NCBI GenBank assembly: GCA_008330645.1
Contig: VLTN01000066.1
Coordinates: 1-64,000, forward strand
Direction: 5' to 3'
DNA from: Cafeteria roenbergensis
Taxonomy: Eukaryota > Sar > Bigyra > Bicosoecida > Cafeteriaceae
Length of the DNA stretch: 64,000 nt
Shown here: positions 52,505-60,988 of the stretch, piece after piece
How the letters are laid out: the number at the start of each line of letters is the position of its first letter
Position numbering within the stretch: position 1 is the first letter of the stretch
Position numbers and translations under genes: made by a program
The notes under the pieces: model-generated
The model's input: the letters and a program-made list of their open reading frames with translations, nothing else
Databases searched by the model: none
Told to the model about the DNA's origin: nothing

Positions 52505-52576
52505 GGGGTCACCCGGGAATCGAACCCGGAACTCATCGAACCCTAATCGATGATCATACCACTAGACCAGCGACCC
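52505..52576 (-). tRNA. tRNA-Pro (anticodon AGG), copy 2
   Basis: Identical over all 72 nt to copy 1, opposite strand. Its 3' side reads ATTTTTGCCTTTTGC, a Pol III terminator, and the base positions before it include TCATCTTTAC, close to the box before copy 1. Confidence 0.97.
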
Positions 52577-53113
52577 GTAAAGATGACGACAAGAACGAAT
52601 TTGGCATATCATAAGTCAATTGACAGCGGACGCTTGCCTCACTTTCGTCCAACGCTTTCAACCGTGAAGCTAAACCATAGCCTGCAATATGAATTCATGT
52701 TTTGTATGCACGCCTGCCTTATACAGCTATGGGCGTGTTCCATACAGCTATCATTCGCTGCCCCACAGCAAATACGTGCGCCTGCCTCGTGGCAGCCAGG
52801 ATTTGTTCAGAATTGTTTCGCATTGCCTCGAAGTGCAAGCTTTACAAGCCACTCGGTGCAGCAGCGTAAATCAGCAATCGCATATGGCTCCAGTTCCATT
52901 TCGCGGTGTAGGGCAGCGTTTTGGGCTGGACGCTGTCAAAGGCACATAGGTTGCTTGCCGAATGGCGTCCGTGCATCTCTTTGGTTTGGAAGGACAAACT
53001 CTCGCTGCATATGAGCAACACAACAACCGTGGAACCAGCAACGCGCTGAGGTCAGCAAAGAGTTCTGCAGCTGCGACAACGCCACCGTGCACGAGGCCGG
53101 TGAAAGCAAAAAT
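52577..53113. other. AT-rich spacer between tRNA copies 2 and 3
   Basis: 537 bases, among the least GC-rich in the window (52580-52930). Several short frames exist but none with a recognisable product. A pair of similar TATACAGCTAT(G/C) phrases occurs near 52719-52753. No other feature seen. Confidence 0.5.
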
Positions 53114-53185
53114 GGGGTCACCCGGGAATCGAACCCGGAACTCATCGAACCCTAATCGATGATCATACCACTAGACCAGCGACCC
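53114..53185 (-). tRNA. tRNA-Pro (anticodon AGG), copy 3
   Basis: Identical to copy 1, minus strand, followed on that strand by ATTTTTGCTTTC. Lies divergently to copy 4, 257 bases away. The bases just before it differ from those of copies 1, 2 and 5. Confidence 0.97.
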
Positions 53186-53442
53186 GAATACGAGCTAAAA
53201 CTGGCTGATTTTATCAATGAGAATATAGTTTGAGCTCCGACGCTTGCAGCACCAACGCTCGTGCAGTCGATCGGCGGGAGAAGCCCTCCTGGACGGAATC
53301 CAATCGTGAGTGCGAGAATAAGAGCTTCATTTGGCACGAGAAGCAACAACAATTGAGCTCAGGCTACAATGCCAACAAATAGGGACTAGCAAGTTGATAC
53401 TAAAAACAAATATACAAAAATCCACGTCATCGGCATCCCAAC

Positions 53443-53514
53443 GGGTCGCTGGTCTAGTGGTATGATCATCGATTAGGGTTCGATGAGTTCCGGGTTCGAT
53501 TCCCGGGTGACCCC
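53443..53514 (+). tRNA. tRNA-Pro (anticodon AGG), copy 4
   Basis: Identical to copy 1, plus strand, followed by ATTTTTGCCATTTGTTTT. Upstream 257 bases are AT-rich with A runs (53400-53425), which may act as the Pol III upstream context. Confidence 0.97.
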
Positions 53515-53554
53515 ATTTTTGCCATTTGTTTTGCTCCCCCCCTCCTCCCCAAAG

Positions 53555-53577
53555 TTTTTTTTTTTTTTTTTTTTTTT
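53555..53577 (+). repeat. Poly-T homopolymer (23 T)
   Basis: Uninterrupted T run about 40 bases downstream of tRNA copy 4. It could serve as a back-up Pol III terminator or be a retroposed poly-A tail on the other strand; only the run itself is certain. Confidence 0.95.
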
Positions 53578-53814
53578 CCAGCACCGTGGCCGCCGAGGCC
53601 CAACAGGCCACGCAGGTGCGCGAGCACGCAAACATGGGGATGGCGCATCGCAGTGGCAATGCGTATCGACTCTGGACGACGAGTTCGCGTCTGCTGCTGG
53701 GGAGGGCGCAGCTTCGTCGGGCGCTGCCCTGTGGTGACAAAGCGAGGGCGAACAGCAGCCAAAAAGTGGGGTTGGGTTTTTTTTTGTTTTGTTTGCACAG
53801 AGCTGGGGGTCTGT

Positions 53815-53934
53815 AGCCGCACGGCCAAGTCAAGACATCAGCGGTTAGAGACCCGTGAGTCAGTGGTTCCAAGGAATGGAACCTGGGTACCCATCGATCG
53901 GAAATCGACGATAACGATTCTTGGCGGTGCGGCT
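53815..53934. ncRNA. Candidate structured RNA or foldback element, 120 nt
   Basis: The ends form a 15-nt inverted repeat: 53815-53829 (AGCCGCACGGCCAAG) and 53920-53934 (CTTGGCGGTGCGGCT), 14 of 15 positions paired with one G-G mismatch. Inside are a perfect 7-bp hairpin GGTTCCA-AGGAA-TGGAACC (53863-53881 region), an ACCC/GGGT pair around it and a TCGAT-CGGAA-ATCGA hairpin. The layout of a closing stem with two or more inner hairpins suits a structured RNA. It is not one of the RNA families I know (tRNA, 5S, U1, U2, U4, U6, SRP checked by memory). A tiny terminal-inverted-repeat element is the alternative; no target-site duplication is evident. Strand unknown. Confidence 0.4.
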
Positions 53935-54256
53935 CCATGCGCTCAGGCATCCGGGGTTTAGGGCAAGGTTCGGGTATACAAGTGCTTGTTCGAAGTCTTG
54001 GCTCAACGGCTGCCAGCCGTTCCCCGCCTCACACCCGCAGCAAGGCAGCACCAGTGCGCTTGTCTGTGCAGGCTGGAGCGCAGTGGCGGCTTTTGCGGCA
54101 GGCACTGCTTTTCGTCGGTTCTCAACGCGGCGCACGCCCCCGGCCCGACTGGCCGCTCGGAAGTCGGTCAGCGCGACTGCTGATGCTGATTGCTTGCGTC
54201 CTGGCTCTCCGGGCTGGCGAGGGCGAGCATGCAGCGCCGGGGAAAAAGGCAAAAAT

Positions 54257-54328
54257 GGGGTCACCCGGGAATCGAACCCGGAACTCATCGAACCCTAATC
54301 GATGATCATACCACTAGACCAGCGACCC
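54257..54328 (-). tRNA. tRNA-Pro (anticodon AGG), copy 5
   Basis: Identical to copy 1, minus strand, followed on that strand by ATTTTTGCCTTTTTCCC. Preceded by TGTCATCTCTAC, the same box as before copy 1, so at least this flank was duplicated with the gene. Confidence 0.97.
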
Positions 54329-54656
54329 GTAGAGATGACAGAGCGTCAAAAGTTTGACAGTTCGTTATCCAAACACCTCACCTCGTGCGCTCCCGTCGCA
54401 CAGGGGAGCCCCGAAGCCGCACAAGGGCCCGAGCACGTGCACAGGTCTCGAGAGGAGGAGGATGTGACGCGTCTACCCCTCTCTGAGCGCTGCTGTGCAC
54501 ACCTGCCAAGGATTGTTTGGCCGCACAAGGATTGCTGGCAGCCAATCGAGCAGGCAGGCGGGCCCGCACTCCACAGGGCGCCGGGCTGATCAAGGCCCGT
54601 CAGTGCCGCGCGGGGCCTCGCAGGGAGCGTGCTCCGTTCGAGGGCCGCGCTGCAGG
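54329..54656. promoter_or_regulatory. Boundary of the tRNA island and promoter of the next gene
   Basis: 328 bases between tRNA copy 5 and the next start codon. Base composition returns to GC-rich after about 54370. No specific motif recognised. Confidence 0.45.
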
Positions 54657-56822
54657 ATGGAAGCGCCTGCCGAGGGCTCGGCCAGCGGGCTGATGGAGGC
54701 GCTTGCAGCGCTTCCGACGCCTTCGGAGGCGGCGGCTAAAGCTGCCTCTGACAGCAGGATCGGTGGCGCCGCGGAGCACAAGGCGGCCCTGGACCACCTC
54801 ACAGCAGAGGCAGTGGCTCGGGCGGAAAAGGTGGCGAGGTTCCGCTCCAACTGGAGAGGCACCCCTTTTGAACTGCCCGAAGACTTGCGGCAAGTGCCGG
54901 AGCAGCTGGGCGGCATGCCGTTCCCGCCGAGCCACGAATTTTGGGCGGCCATGCAGGAGAACTCGCTGCTGCTCGTCGAGTGGCAGTGGCTGCAGGCGGA
55001 GCTGGCTGCTGGCTCCTCCGATTTCGATGTGGCGGCTGCCTTGCAGCGGTGCGTAGGTCGCTTCCAGGAGAACGTGGCGGGGCTAACGAGGCTCATGGAC
55101 CAGGCAGGCACGCCCGTCGACGTTGCACATAGGGTGAGCTCAGCGCAAGCGGGGGGCAGAGTCTCAGACGGCGCAGCGGCTGCCAGCTGCCCCGCATGTT
55201 CCAGCTTGCTTTGCCCCGCCCTCCGGACCGCGTGGCTGCTGTTGGTGACCGCAGGCGCTCGGGAGGTTCCCTACCGCCTCCGCGCTGGGAAGCGCGGACT
55301 TCGACTTCGCTGCGCTTGCCAAGGACTCGGAAGCACCCCCCGCCATCCGGGAAGCTGCAGAGCAGGCTGCAGAGCTAGAGCGCACTTCAGGTCGAAAGGT
55401 GAGACGGGAACAGTCCCAGTTTCGCGCGCCGTGCGCTGGGCTCCTTGCCAGGCAAATGGCCACGCCTGCGCAGGCCTATCGCTACGCCGCGGAGTTGCCG
55501 GGCACATTCGCTGCGCCTCGCCCCGCCCCCGCCTGCCCAGCGGCCGTCCCAGCCGCCCGTGTTCCTGTCTCGCGCTTTCGATGCGCGAACCGCCGCAGGA
55601 ACCACTCCGCACGCACGCCGCGGCCCCTGGCTTCCCGGCCGCACGGAAGCTCTCTCAGCCGCAGCTGCAAGTCCACTCCCGCGCTGCGCCTGCCCGCGCC
55701 GCCGCCCCGCCCCCCAACCGCTGGCCTGCCTCCACGCGTGCGCTCGCCATCGGCACGCCCGAGGTCGTGACTAGCATGCCTACGTCCCCAGGCGAGGCCG
55801 AGGCGCTGCAGCGCGCGGTCCACGACCTGATGCTGGAAAGAGTTTGCTTTGGGGCCTACTCAGCCGCCACCAGCGTGGCCAACGTCAAGAGTGGGCTCCT
55901 AGCTGGCCACCCGGCCACTGCCAGCGGCCTCCTCATGGCCATCAGGAGCGGCGTCCCTGCCGCCAGGCAGCTGCTGGACTTGCTACACGCCGAGCTGGCC
56001 TCGTCCCTGCGGTCCGTGCACACGGACATCAGGGGCTCCAAGGCCTTCACGCGCTTCGCCTGGTTGGTGGGCTTCCGCGACGCCGCCAGCGGCGCCCCTT
56101 GGTCGGGCGGCTTCGAGGAAGTGATGCGAAGCTCTCCCGCCATCGCGAAGGGGACCCAGTCGGCGGCCATCGACTTTGCTCGCCGAGTCAGCGCGTCGCT
56201 CATGGCAGCCGGAGACTCGTCAGGTGCCGACCTGTACACCCAGTCCGCGCACGTCCTAAGCCTCAGCCTCATCCCGGACCTTGGAGGCCTCGCGGTGTCG
56301 CTCATCCACAGGCCCAACGCGCGTTCGCTCGCCAAGCCGGAGTGGGCCCCCCTCCTCAACGAGATCCAGCGCCGGGCCCACGAGCAGCGCACCATGGCGG
56401 CGGCGGCGTCGGCGCACCAGCAGGCGAGCGCCGCTGCGGCAGCGAGCGCCGCCCAGTTCCGCGCCCACGGCGGCATGGCCCACCACGAGGCCATGGGCGG
56501 TCCGCGCGCGGGGCCCGCGCACGCGGCGGGCAGCATGCACGGTCCCCGAGTTGTGATGCCCGTGAGGGTCAGCATGCCGGCCGTGGTGCCGAGGCGGCCA
56601 GTGCCCGAGCAAGGGCTGCCTGCTCACGCTGCGCTCGCAGCAGGCGGCCAAGCGCAGCCGCGAGCGCAGCAGCGCCCCCGTGAAGGCGACGATGGCCAAG
56701 GGGCAGCGGCTGTGCAAGCGATGCAGGCTCCGTCTGCGTCCGCCGAGCAGGCTGGGGCGGCGGGCGCCGCGGCCTCCGCGACGTCGGCAGCAGCGTCGGA
56801 GCAGGTGGTGGAGCTTGAGTGA
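54657..56822 (+). CDS. Uncharacterised protein, three exons
   Basis: Exons 54657-55133, 55255-55398 and 55599-56822 (donors GTGAGC, GTGAGA; acceptors CCGCAG) give 614 aa, all phase 0; the middle exon lies in a different reading frame and would be missed by a simple open-frame scan. The N-terminal 250 residues are mainly helical and charged (FELPEDLRQVPEQLGGMPF, then SLLLVEWQWLQAEL). A second compact-looking region (about residues 270-440) has SAATSVANVKSGLLAG, KAFTRFAWLVGFRDAASG and SLSLIPDLGGLAVSLIH. The last 160 residues are Ala/Gly/Gln/His-rich low complexity ending VVELE. I do not recognise the family. No signal peptide or membrane segment is apparent. Clear exon signals make a real gene likely. 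Confidence 0.6.
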   Translation: MEAPAEGSASGLMEALAALPTPSEAAAKAASDSRIGGAAEHKAALDHLTAEAVARAEKVARFRSNWRGTPFELPEDLRQVPEQLGGMPFPPSHEFWAAMQENSLLLVEWQWLQAELAAGSSDFDVAAALQRCVGRFQENVAGLTRLMDQAGTPVDVAHRVSSAQAGGRVSDGAAAASCPACSSLLCPALRTAWLLLVTAGAREVPYRLRAGKRGLRLRCACQGLGSTPRHPGSCRAGCRARAHFRSKGETGTVPVSRAVRWAPCQANGHACAGLSLRRGVAGHIRCASPRPRLPSGRPSRPCSCLALSMREPPQEPLRTHAAAPGFPAARKLSQPQLQVHSRAAPARAAAPPPNRWPASTRALAIGTPEVVTSMPTSPGEAEALQRAVHDLMLERVCFGAYSAATSVANVKSGLLAGHPATASGLLMAIRSGVPAARQLLDLLHAELASSLRSVHTDIRGSKAFTRFAWLVGFRDAASGAPWSGGFEEVMRSSPAIAKGTQSAAIDFARRVSASLMAAGDSSGADLYTQSAHVLSLSLIPDLGGLAVSLIHRPNARSLAKPEWAPLLNEIQRRAHEQRTMAAAASAHQQASAAAAASAAQFRAHGGMAHHEAMGGPRAGPAHAAGSMHGPRVVMPVRVSMPAVVPRRPVPEQGLPAHAALAAGGQAQPRAQQRPREGDDGQGAAAVQAMQAPSASAEQAGAAGAAASATSAAASEQVVELE

Positions 56823-57055
56823 TTCACGCCCGCACTCGCGCCACGCCCGCGAGTGCGCCTGAACACGAATTCGCACCGCGGAGCGCTTGGCCGTGCGCAC
56901 TTCCCAATGTCGGCCTGCGTCCGAGCGTCGCGCGCGCGGCTGACGCACACGCAGGCAGAGCTGCGCGGTCTGCCGCCCGCCCTCGCAGCCGCCTCGACCG
57001 GAGGCACCAGCCACTCAGCGCGCGCGCGCACCAGGCGCGGGTCGTCGGCCAAGCC

Positions 57056-60000
57056 ATGCTGGCCAGAAGCCACACTCGCGCGACGCGCGTGCGGGCCGTC
57101 CGCGTTCGGGGCCCGCACGCTCGCCGCGCCGCGGCCTTGAGCAACAGCGCCTTTTCCCCGCCAGGGTACCCGCCCGCGCCGCCCGGCTACCACGGGCAGC
57201 ACCAAGTCCAGGCGAGCAGGCAGCCCGGGATCGAAGGCGGCGAGGGACCGGGCAGCCGGGAAGGTGGGGACCGGGAAGGCCACGACGGCGGGGGCGCGGG
57301 CCAGCGTAATTCTGGCAGCCGGTGGCGCGCCATCCTGACCCAGCTGGGCCTCCTTGTTGTTAGCAGCAGCGTCTACGCGTACATTTTCACTTCCCTCCCC
57401 AACCTCATGTACGCCGCGACGGACCAGGACGGCCCGGCGCGGCGCAACCAGGCACAGGCGCGCTCGCAGGAGTGGTCAGGCGTGCTGGCGGCCATCGAGA
57501 AGGCCGAAATCGGCGCTGACGGGAAGGAGCCCGCACAGAGAGCCTCCGAGCCCGCCGGCGGCGAGGCAGAGGAGGAGGCGTCGCCGGCGCGGGTGCTTCC
57601 GATTCCGCCCGCGCTGGACGCGCCTGGCACTTCAGCGCTGGCCGGCCGCCGGTCCGTCGTGAAGCTCCGCAGCGGAGCCTTCGTTGAGGTGTGGGAGCGC
57701 GGCATCGTCAGCCCCGACAAGCCCACCATCGTGGTGATGAGCAGCGTCCCAGAGGCAATCTCCGAAGTATTCGCGGCGCTGCCGACCAACCGCCGCTGCA
57801 TCGCCTACAGGCACGCGGGGGCCCCGAAAACGTGGCCCCTTGGCGGGCTGCAGGGCATGGACGTGGCCAAGGCGACGGGGGGCACGCAGATGGAGTCGTT
57901 CAGCAAGCTGATGACGGTGGAGTCGAGGCCTGGCGGGCACTCGAGCCGGCTCGCGCAGGACCAGTCCGTGGCAGGGGCGCTCGTGGGCAGGGGCGGGGCC
58001 CGCGTCGAGGACGGCGCCCAGCTGGACAGTGCCATCTCGCTCGCCGCGCGTGGGGAGATCGCAGGCCTGCGCTGGAAGGCGGAGACGGGGCCGGACGGCA
58101 AGGCCGCCCCCGCGCCCACCAGGGGCCTGTCGGCTGTGATGAAGGCGGCGGGGCGCGACACGAACGCTGTCTCGGCGCGGTCCGTCCACGGCCGCCCCCT
58201 CGCCACTCCCGACGCCCTCGCGGCAGAGCTGGCCGGGGTGCTGGAGGCGCTGCGCGTGGAGGACAAGGTGCTCATCGTATCGTCCCACCTCGACTGGCTC
58301 GCAGCCTTCCGGTTCGCGGAGCTCAACCAGGACGGCGTGGCCGGCATGGTGCTGCTCGACCCCGTGCTCCCTTGGCCTGCCGGGCCCGTCCCGAGCAAGT
58401 ACCCCCGGGTGACGTCGTCCGAGGACAGCGCCGAGCCAAAGGACCTTCCCGACGAGTCTCGCGCCGGGTGCGTGCCATCCGGGCTGGTGTACATCCCCAG
58501 CGAGCTGCAAGCGCGTCTCGACGCGCAGTCGGCCAGCCGGGGCGATGGAAAATTCCCGGCAGTTTCCGACTTTGCCCGCGCGACGGCGACCAAGCCTGCG
58601 GACCAGGCGGCGCGGCCCTCCCTGGGCACGGACGACCTGCTGCTTCTGGCCCAGCTGGAGGGGGGGAGGCCCTCGGCGATGGCGACTGCGCGCGGCGGCA
58701 AGGGCAGCTTCGTCACGGGCCCCAACGCGCCCTACGCGGCAGACTCGCTCGCTGCAGCAGCCGCGAGGAGGAAACCACCTGTGCCAGGGGCAGGCGCTGC
58801 TCCCGCGGGCACAACCAGCGCCAGCGCGGTCGCCAAGGCCATCGCAAACGCGTCCGGCAAGCAGGACGCCCAGGCCGCAGCGTCCCTCGGCGCCCTGCCC
58901 TCCTCGCTCGTGAGCGGGCAGGGCGTCCAGCGGGTGGTCGACAGCTGCAGCATTCTTCAGCCCAAGCGCGGGCCGGCCCCCCCAGGCCTTGACAAGGCCA
59001 GCTTGGCCGCTCTGGTCGACAAGTTCGGTCCAGCGGCGCTCGACGAGCTCGCCGGCGGGGTGCCGGTCGTCGCGCGCACCATCCCGGCATTCAGGCCCAC
59101 GCTGGTGGGGGACCGGCGCGCGAACGGCCTCCACCTCCCCATGGCAGAGCTTGCCGCATCGCACGTGTGAGAAGAGGCTGTCTGCTTGCGCCGTGGGCGC
59201 CGGCCTCGCCCTGACGCCACTCGCCCTGCCCCAGGAGACACATTGTCGCCCGCTCCGTGCTCGCCTGTCCGGCGCTCGTTGCCACCGCACCGCGCCCCTG
59301 CAGCCGCCCTGTCCGGCTTCAAGCCTCCTCCCTCGTGCAGCCTCCCCGTCCCGCACCGCCCCTCGCCCCTTGCCCCTCGCTCCTCGCGACCGCAATGCCT
59401 CTCCTGTTCCTTCCTCGTTCCCCCCCCCCCCCCCTGTCCACGCGTTCCCTGCCGTGCGCCGCTTCCGTCCCCGCCCCCCCACCACCCCATTCCGCCCCCG
59501 CAGGCGGCCGATCCTGCCGGAGCACTTGCTCTTCGACCGCCTGGTGCGCCACGCCGTCTTCGCCGAGAAGGAGCACTGGGAGCCGCAGCTGCTCAGCGTC
59601 CAGCCCACGCCCAGCCCCAACTGGACCCTCCCTCTGCGCGCACCCCTGCGCAAGTACGAGGACAACATGGTGAGAGACACCGCACCGTGTTGCGTCTCGT
59701 CGCGCGCTCGCGCAGTCCGCACCCCTCCGTCCCCCCCCCCCCAGCTCCTGCACACCAGAGCCCCGCCCCCACCTCACCCCATCCCCACGGCGCACGCCGT
59801 CTTCCTGACTGTTTGTGTCGCCCCGCCCGCAGTGCCAGCCCGCAAGCGTCTTCCTGGAGGAGCAGGTCGAGGCCCTGCGGGCAGCGGACTACGCCGTGCG
59901 CCTGGCAGTTGCCAGCGGGGACGCCACCGTCATGGGTCGCGAGTGGGGACCCCCGGCTGCGGCCCCCCCCCCCATCGCGTCCCTGCCGCCGCACCTCCAA

Positions 60001-60579
60001 GGCGTCCTCACGGCCCCTCCGATCATTCGACCGCCCGTGCATTCCATCCCCGAGGGACAAATCCCCGGCGCCTCGGCGGCGGCTGCAGGCTCTGCCTCCC
60101 TGGACGACTTTGTCTTCACCGCGCGCGCCAACGCTCTGCACCCCCCGCTCAACGGGTCGCCAAAGCTCGACCGAAACGAGTTCTTCCGCATCCGCTCCAC
60201 GGCGCCGGCGGTGCGCATGCCCTGGTTCGGGGCCCCCGACCACGTTGAGGGGCTCCGGTACTGGCTGGCCCAGCGCGCGGCAGTGATGCCCTTTCCTGTC
60301 CGCGTGGTTCTCACCGGGCCCTCTCAGCTGGACATCGCAAACGCCCCTGCAACGCTGCGCGCCACTGGGCTGGCCGCCTCCATTTCGCCGCCTCAGTCCG
60401 TCCAGGACCTGCGCCAGGTCGGGCAGCTGTTGCAAGGCTACTACGCCATCTTCTGGGGGGCGCTCTTCCCCGTGAACAAGGTGCCTGCGGTTGCCTCGGG
60501 CGCTCTCATGCAGCCCAAGCCGGACCAAGTCGTGTCTGTCGTGCAGTATGTGTCCGAGGAGGCCGGCTTGCGCAGGTGA
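57056..60579 (+). CDS. Membrane-anchored alpha/beta-hydrolase-like protein, three exons
   Basis: Exons 57056-59166, 59504-59669 and 59833-60579 (donors GTGAGA, acceptors CCGCAG) give 1,007 aa; the first junction restores Val and removes an otherwise in-frame stop. The start is uncertain: an Arg-rich leader from 57056, or an upstream exon spliced to the acceptor before 57165. One membrane helix (AILTQLGLLVVSSSVYAYIF) lies near residues 90-115. Residues about 190-450 have the rhythm of an alpha/beta-hydrolase: IVVMSSVPEAISEVF, RCIAYRHAGAPKTWPL, VLIVSSHLDWLAAFRFAEL and GMVLLDPVLPWPAG, but the nucleophile elbow lacks the usual G-x-S-x-G. A long Ala-rich linker follows; exons 2-3 form a separate ordered region (LLFDRLVRHAVFAEKEHWEP, FFRIRSTAPAVRMPWFG). 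Hydrolase activity is doubtful. Confidence 0.55.
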
Positions 60580-60988
60580 AAGCAGAAACGCAGTGGCGCT
60601 TCGCGGTGGGGCTGCGGCGCGAGCAGAACTCGCAGGGGACGCAGCACGAGTGCGAGCGCCTGCCTCAGGGAACGAGCTTCACTCCGGCACCTTCGCAGCG
60701 GCACAATCGAAGCGCCCCCTCTCGTCCGGCCCCGTTGCGCTGCCACACCGTCCCAGAGGTGGCGCATGATTGCCGTTCCGAATGCTAGGCACACACAGCA
60801 ACCGTCGCTTTGCACTCAGGGCAGCGCGTCCTCGGCCCGAGGCGGCAGCACCCCCGGCAGTGCGCCCCCGGCAGCGCGCCCCGGCAGCGCGCCCCGGCAG
60901 CGCCCACGGCAGTGCCCACGGCAGGGCCCACGGCAGCGCCCACGGCAGGGCCCACGGCAGGGCCCACGGCAGCGCCCCCGGCAGCGTC
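60580..60988. other. Convergent intergenic region with minisatellite
   Basis: 409 bases between the hydrolase-like gene and AFG1L stop codons. About a third is the 12-bp minisatellite listed separately. No gene seen. Confidence 0.6.
60855..60987. repeat. 12-bp minisatellite (GGCAGNGCCCAC)n
   Basis: About ten or eleven copies; the first units are a 13-base variant with CGCGCCCC, later ones are regular 12-mers alternating GGCAGCG, GGCAGGG and GGCAGTG. It ends at the AFG1L stop codon side. Confidence 0.93.

Larger units (their letters stand above)
53515..54256. other. Spacer between convergent tRNA copies 4 and 5
   Basis: 742 bases. Holds a 23-base T homopolymer (53555-53577), a T-rich patch at 53777-53792 and the inverted-repeat element described separately (53815-53934). 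The last 250 bases are ordinary GC-rich sequence without a recognisable gene. Confidence 0.6.

Noticed and set aside
53815-53934. The inverted-repeat element as a type II tRNA, SRP RNA or snRNA
   Set aside because: No T-loop GGTTCRA with a proper stem, no anticodon arm, no SRP helix 8 asymmetric loop, no ACAGAGA or Sm-type site; kept only as an unassigned structured element.
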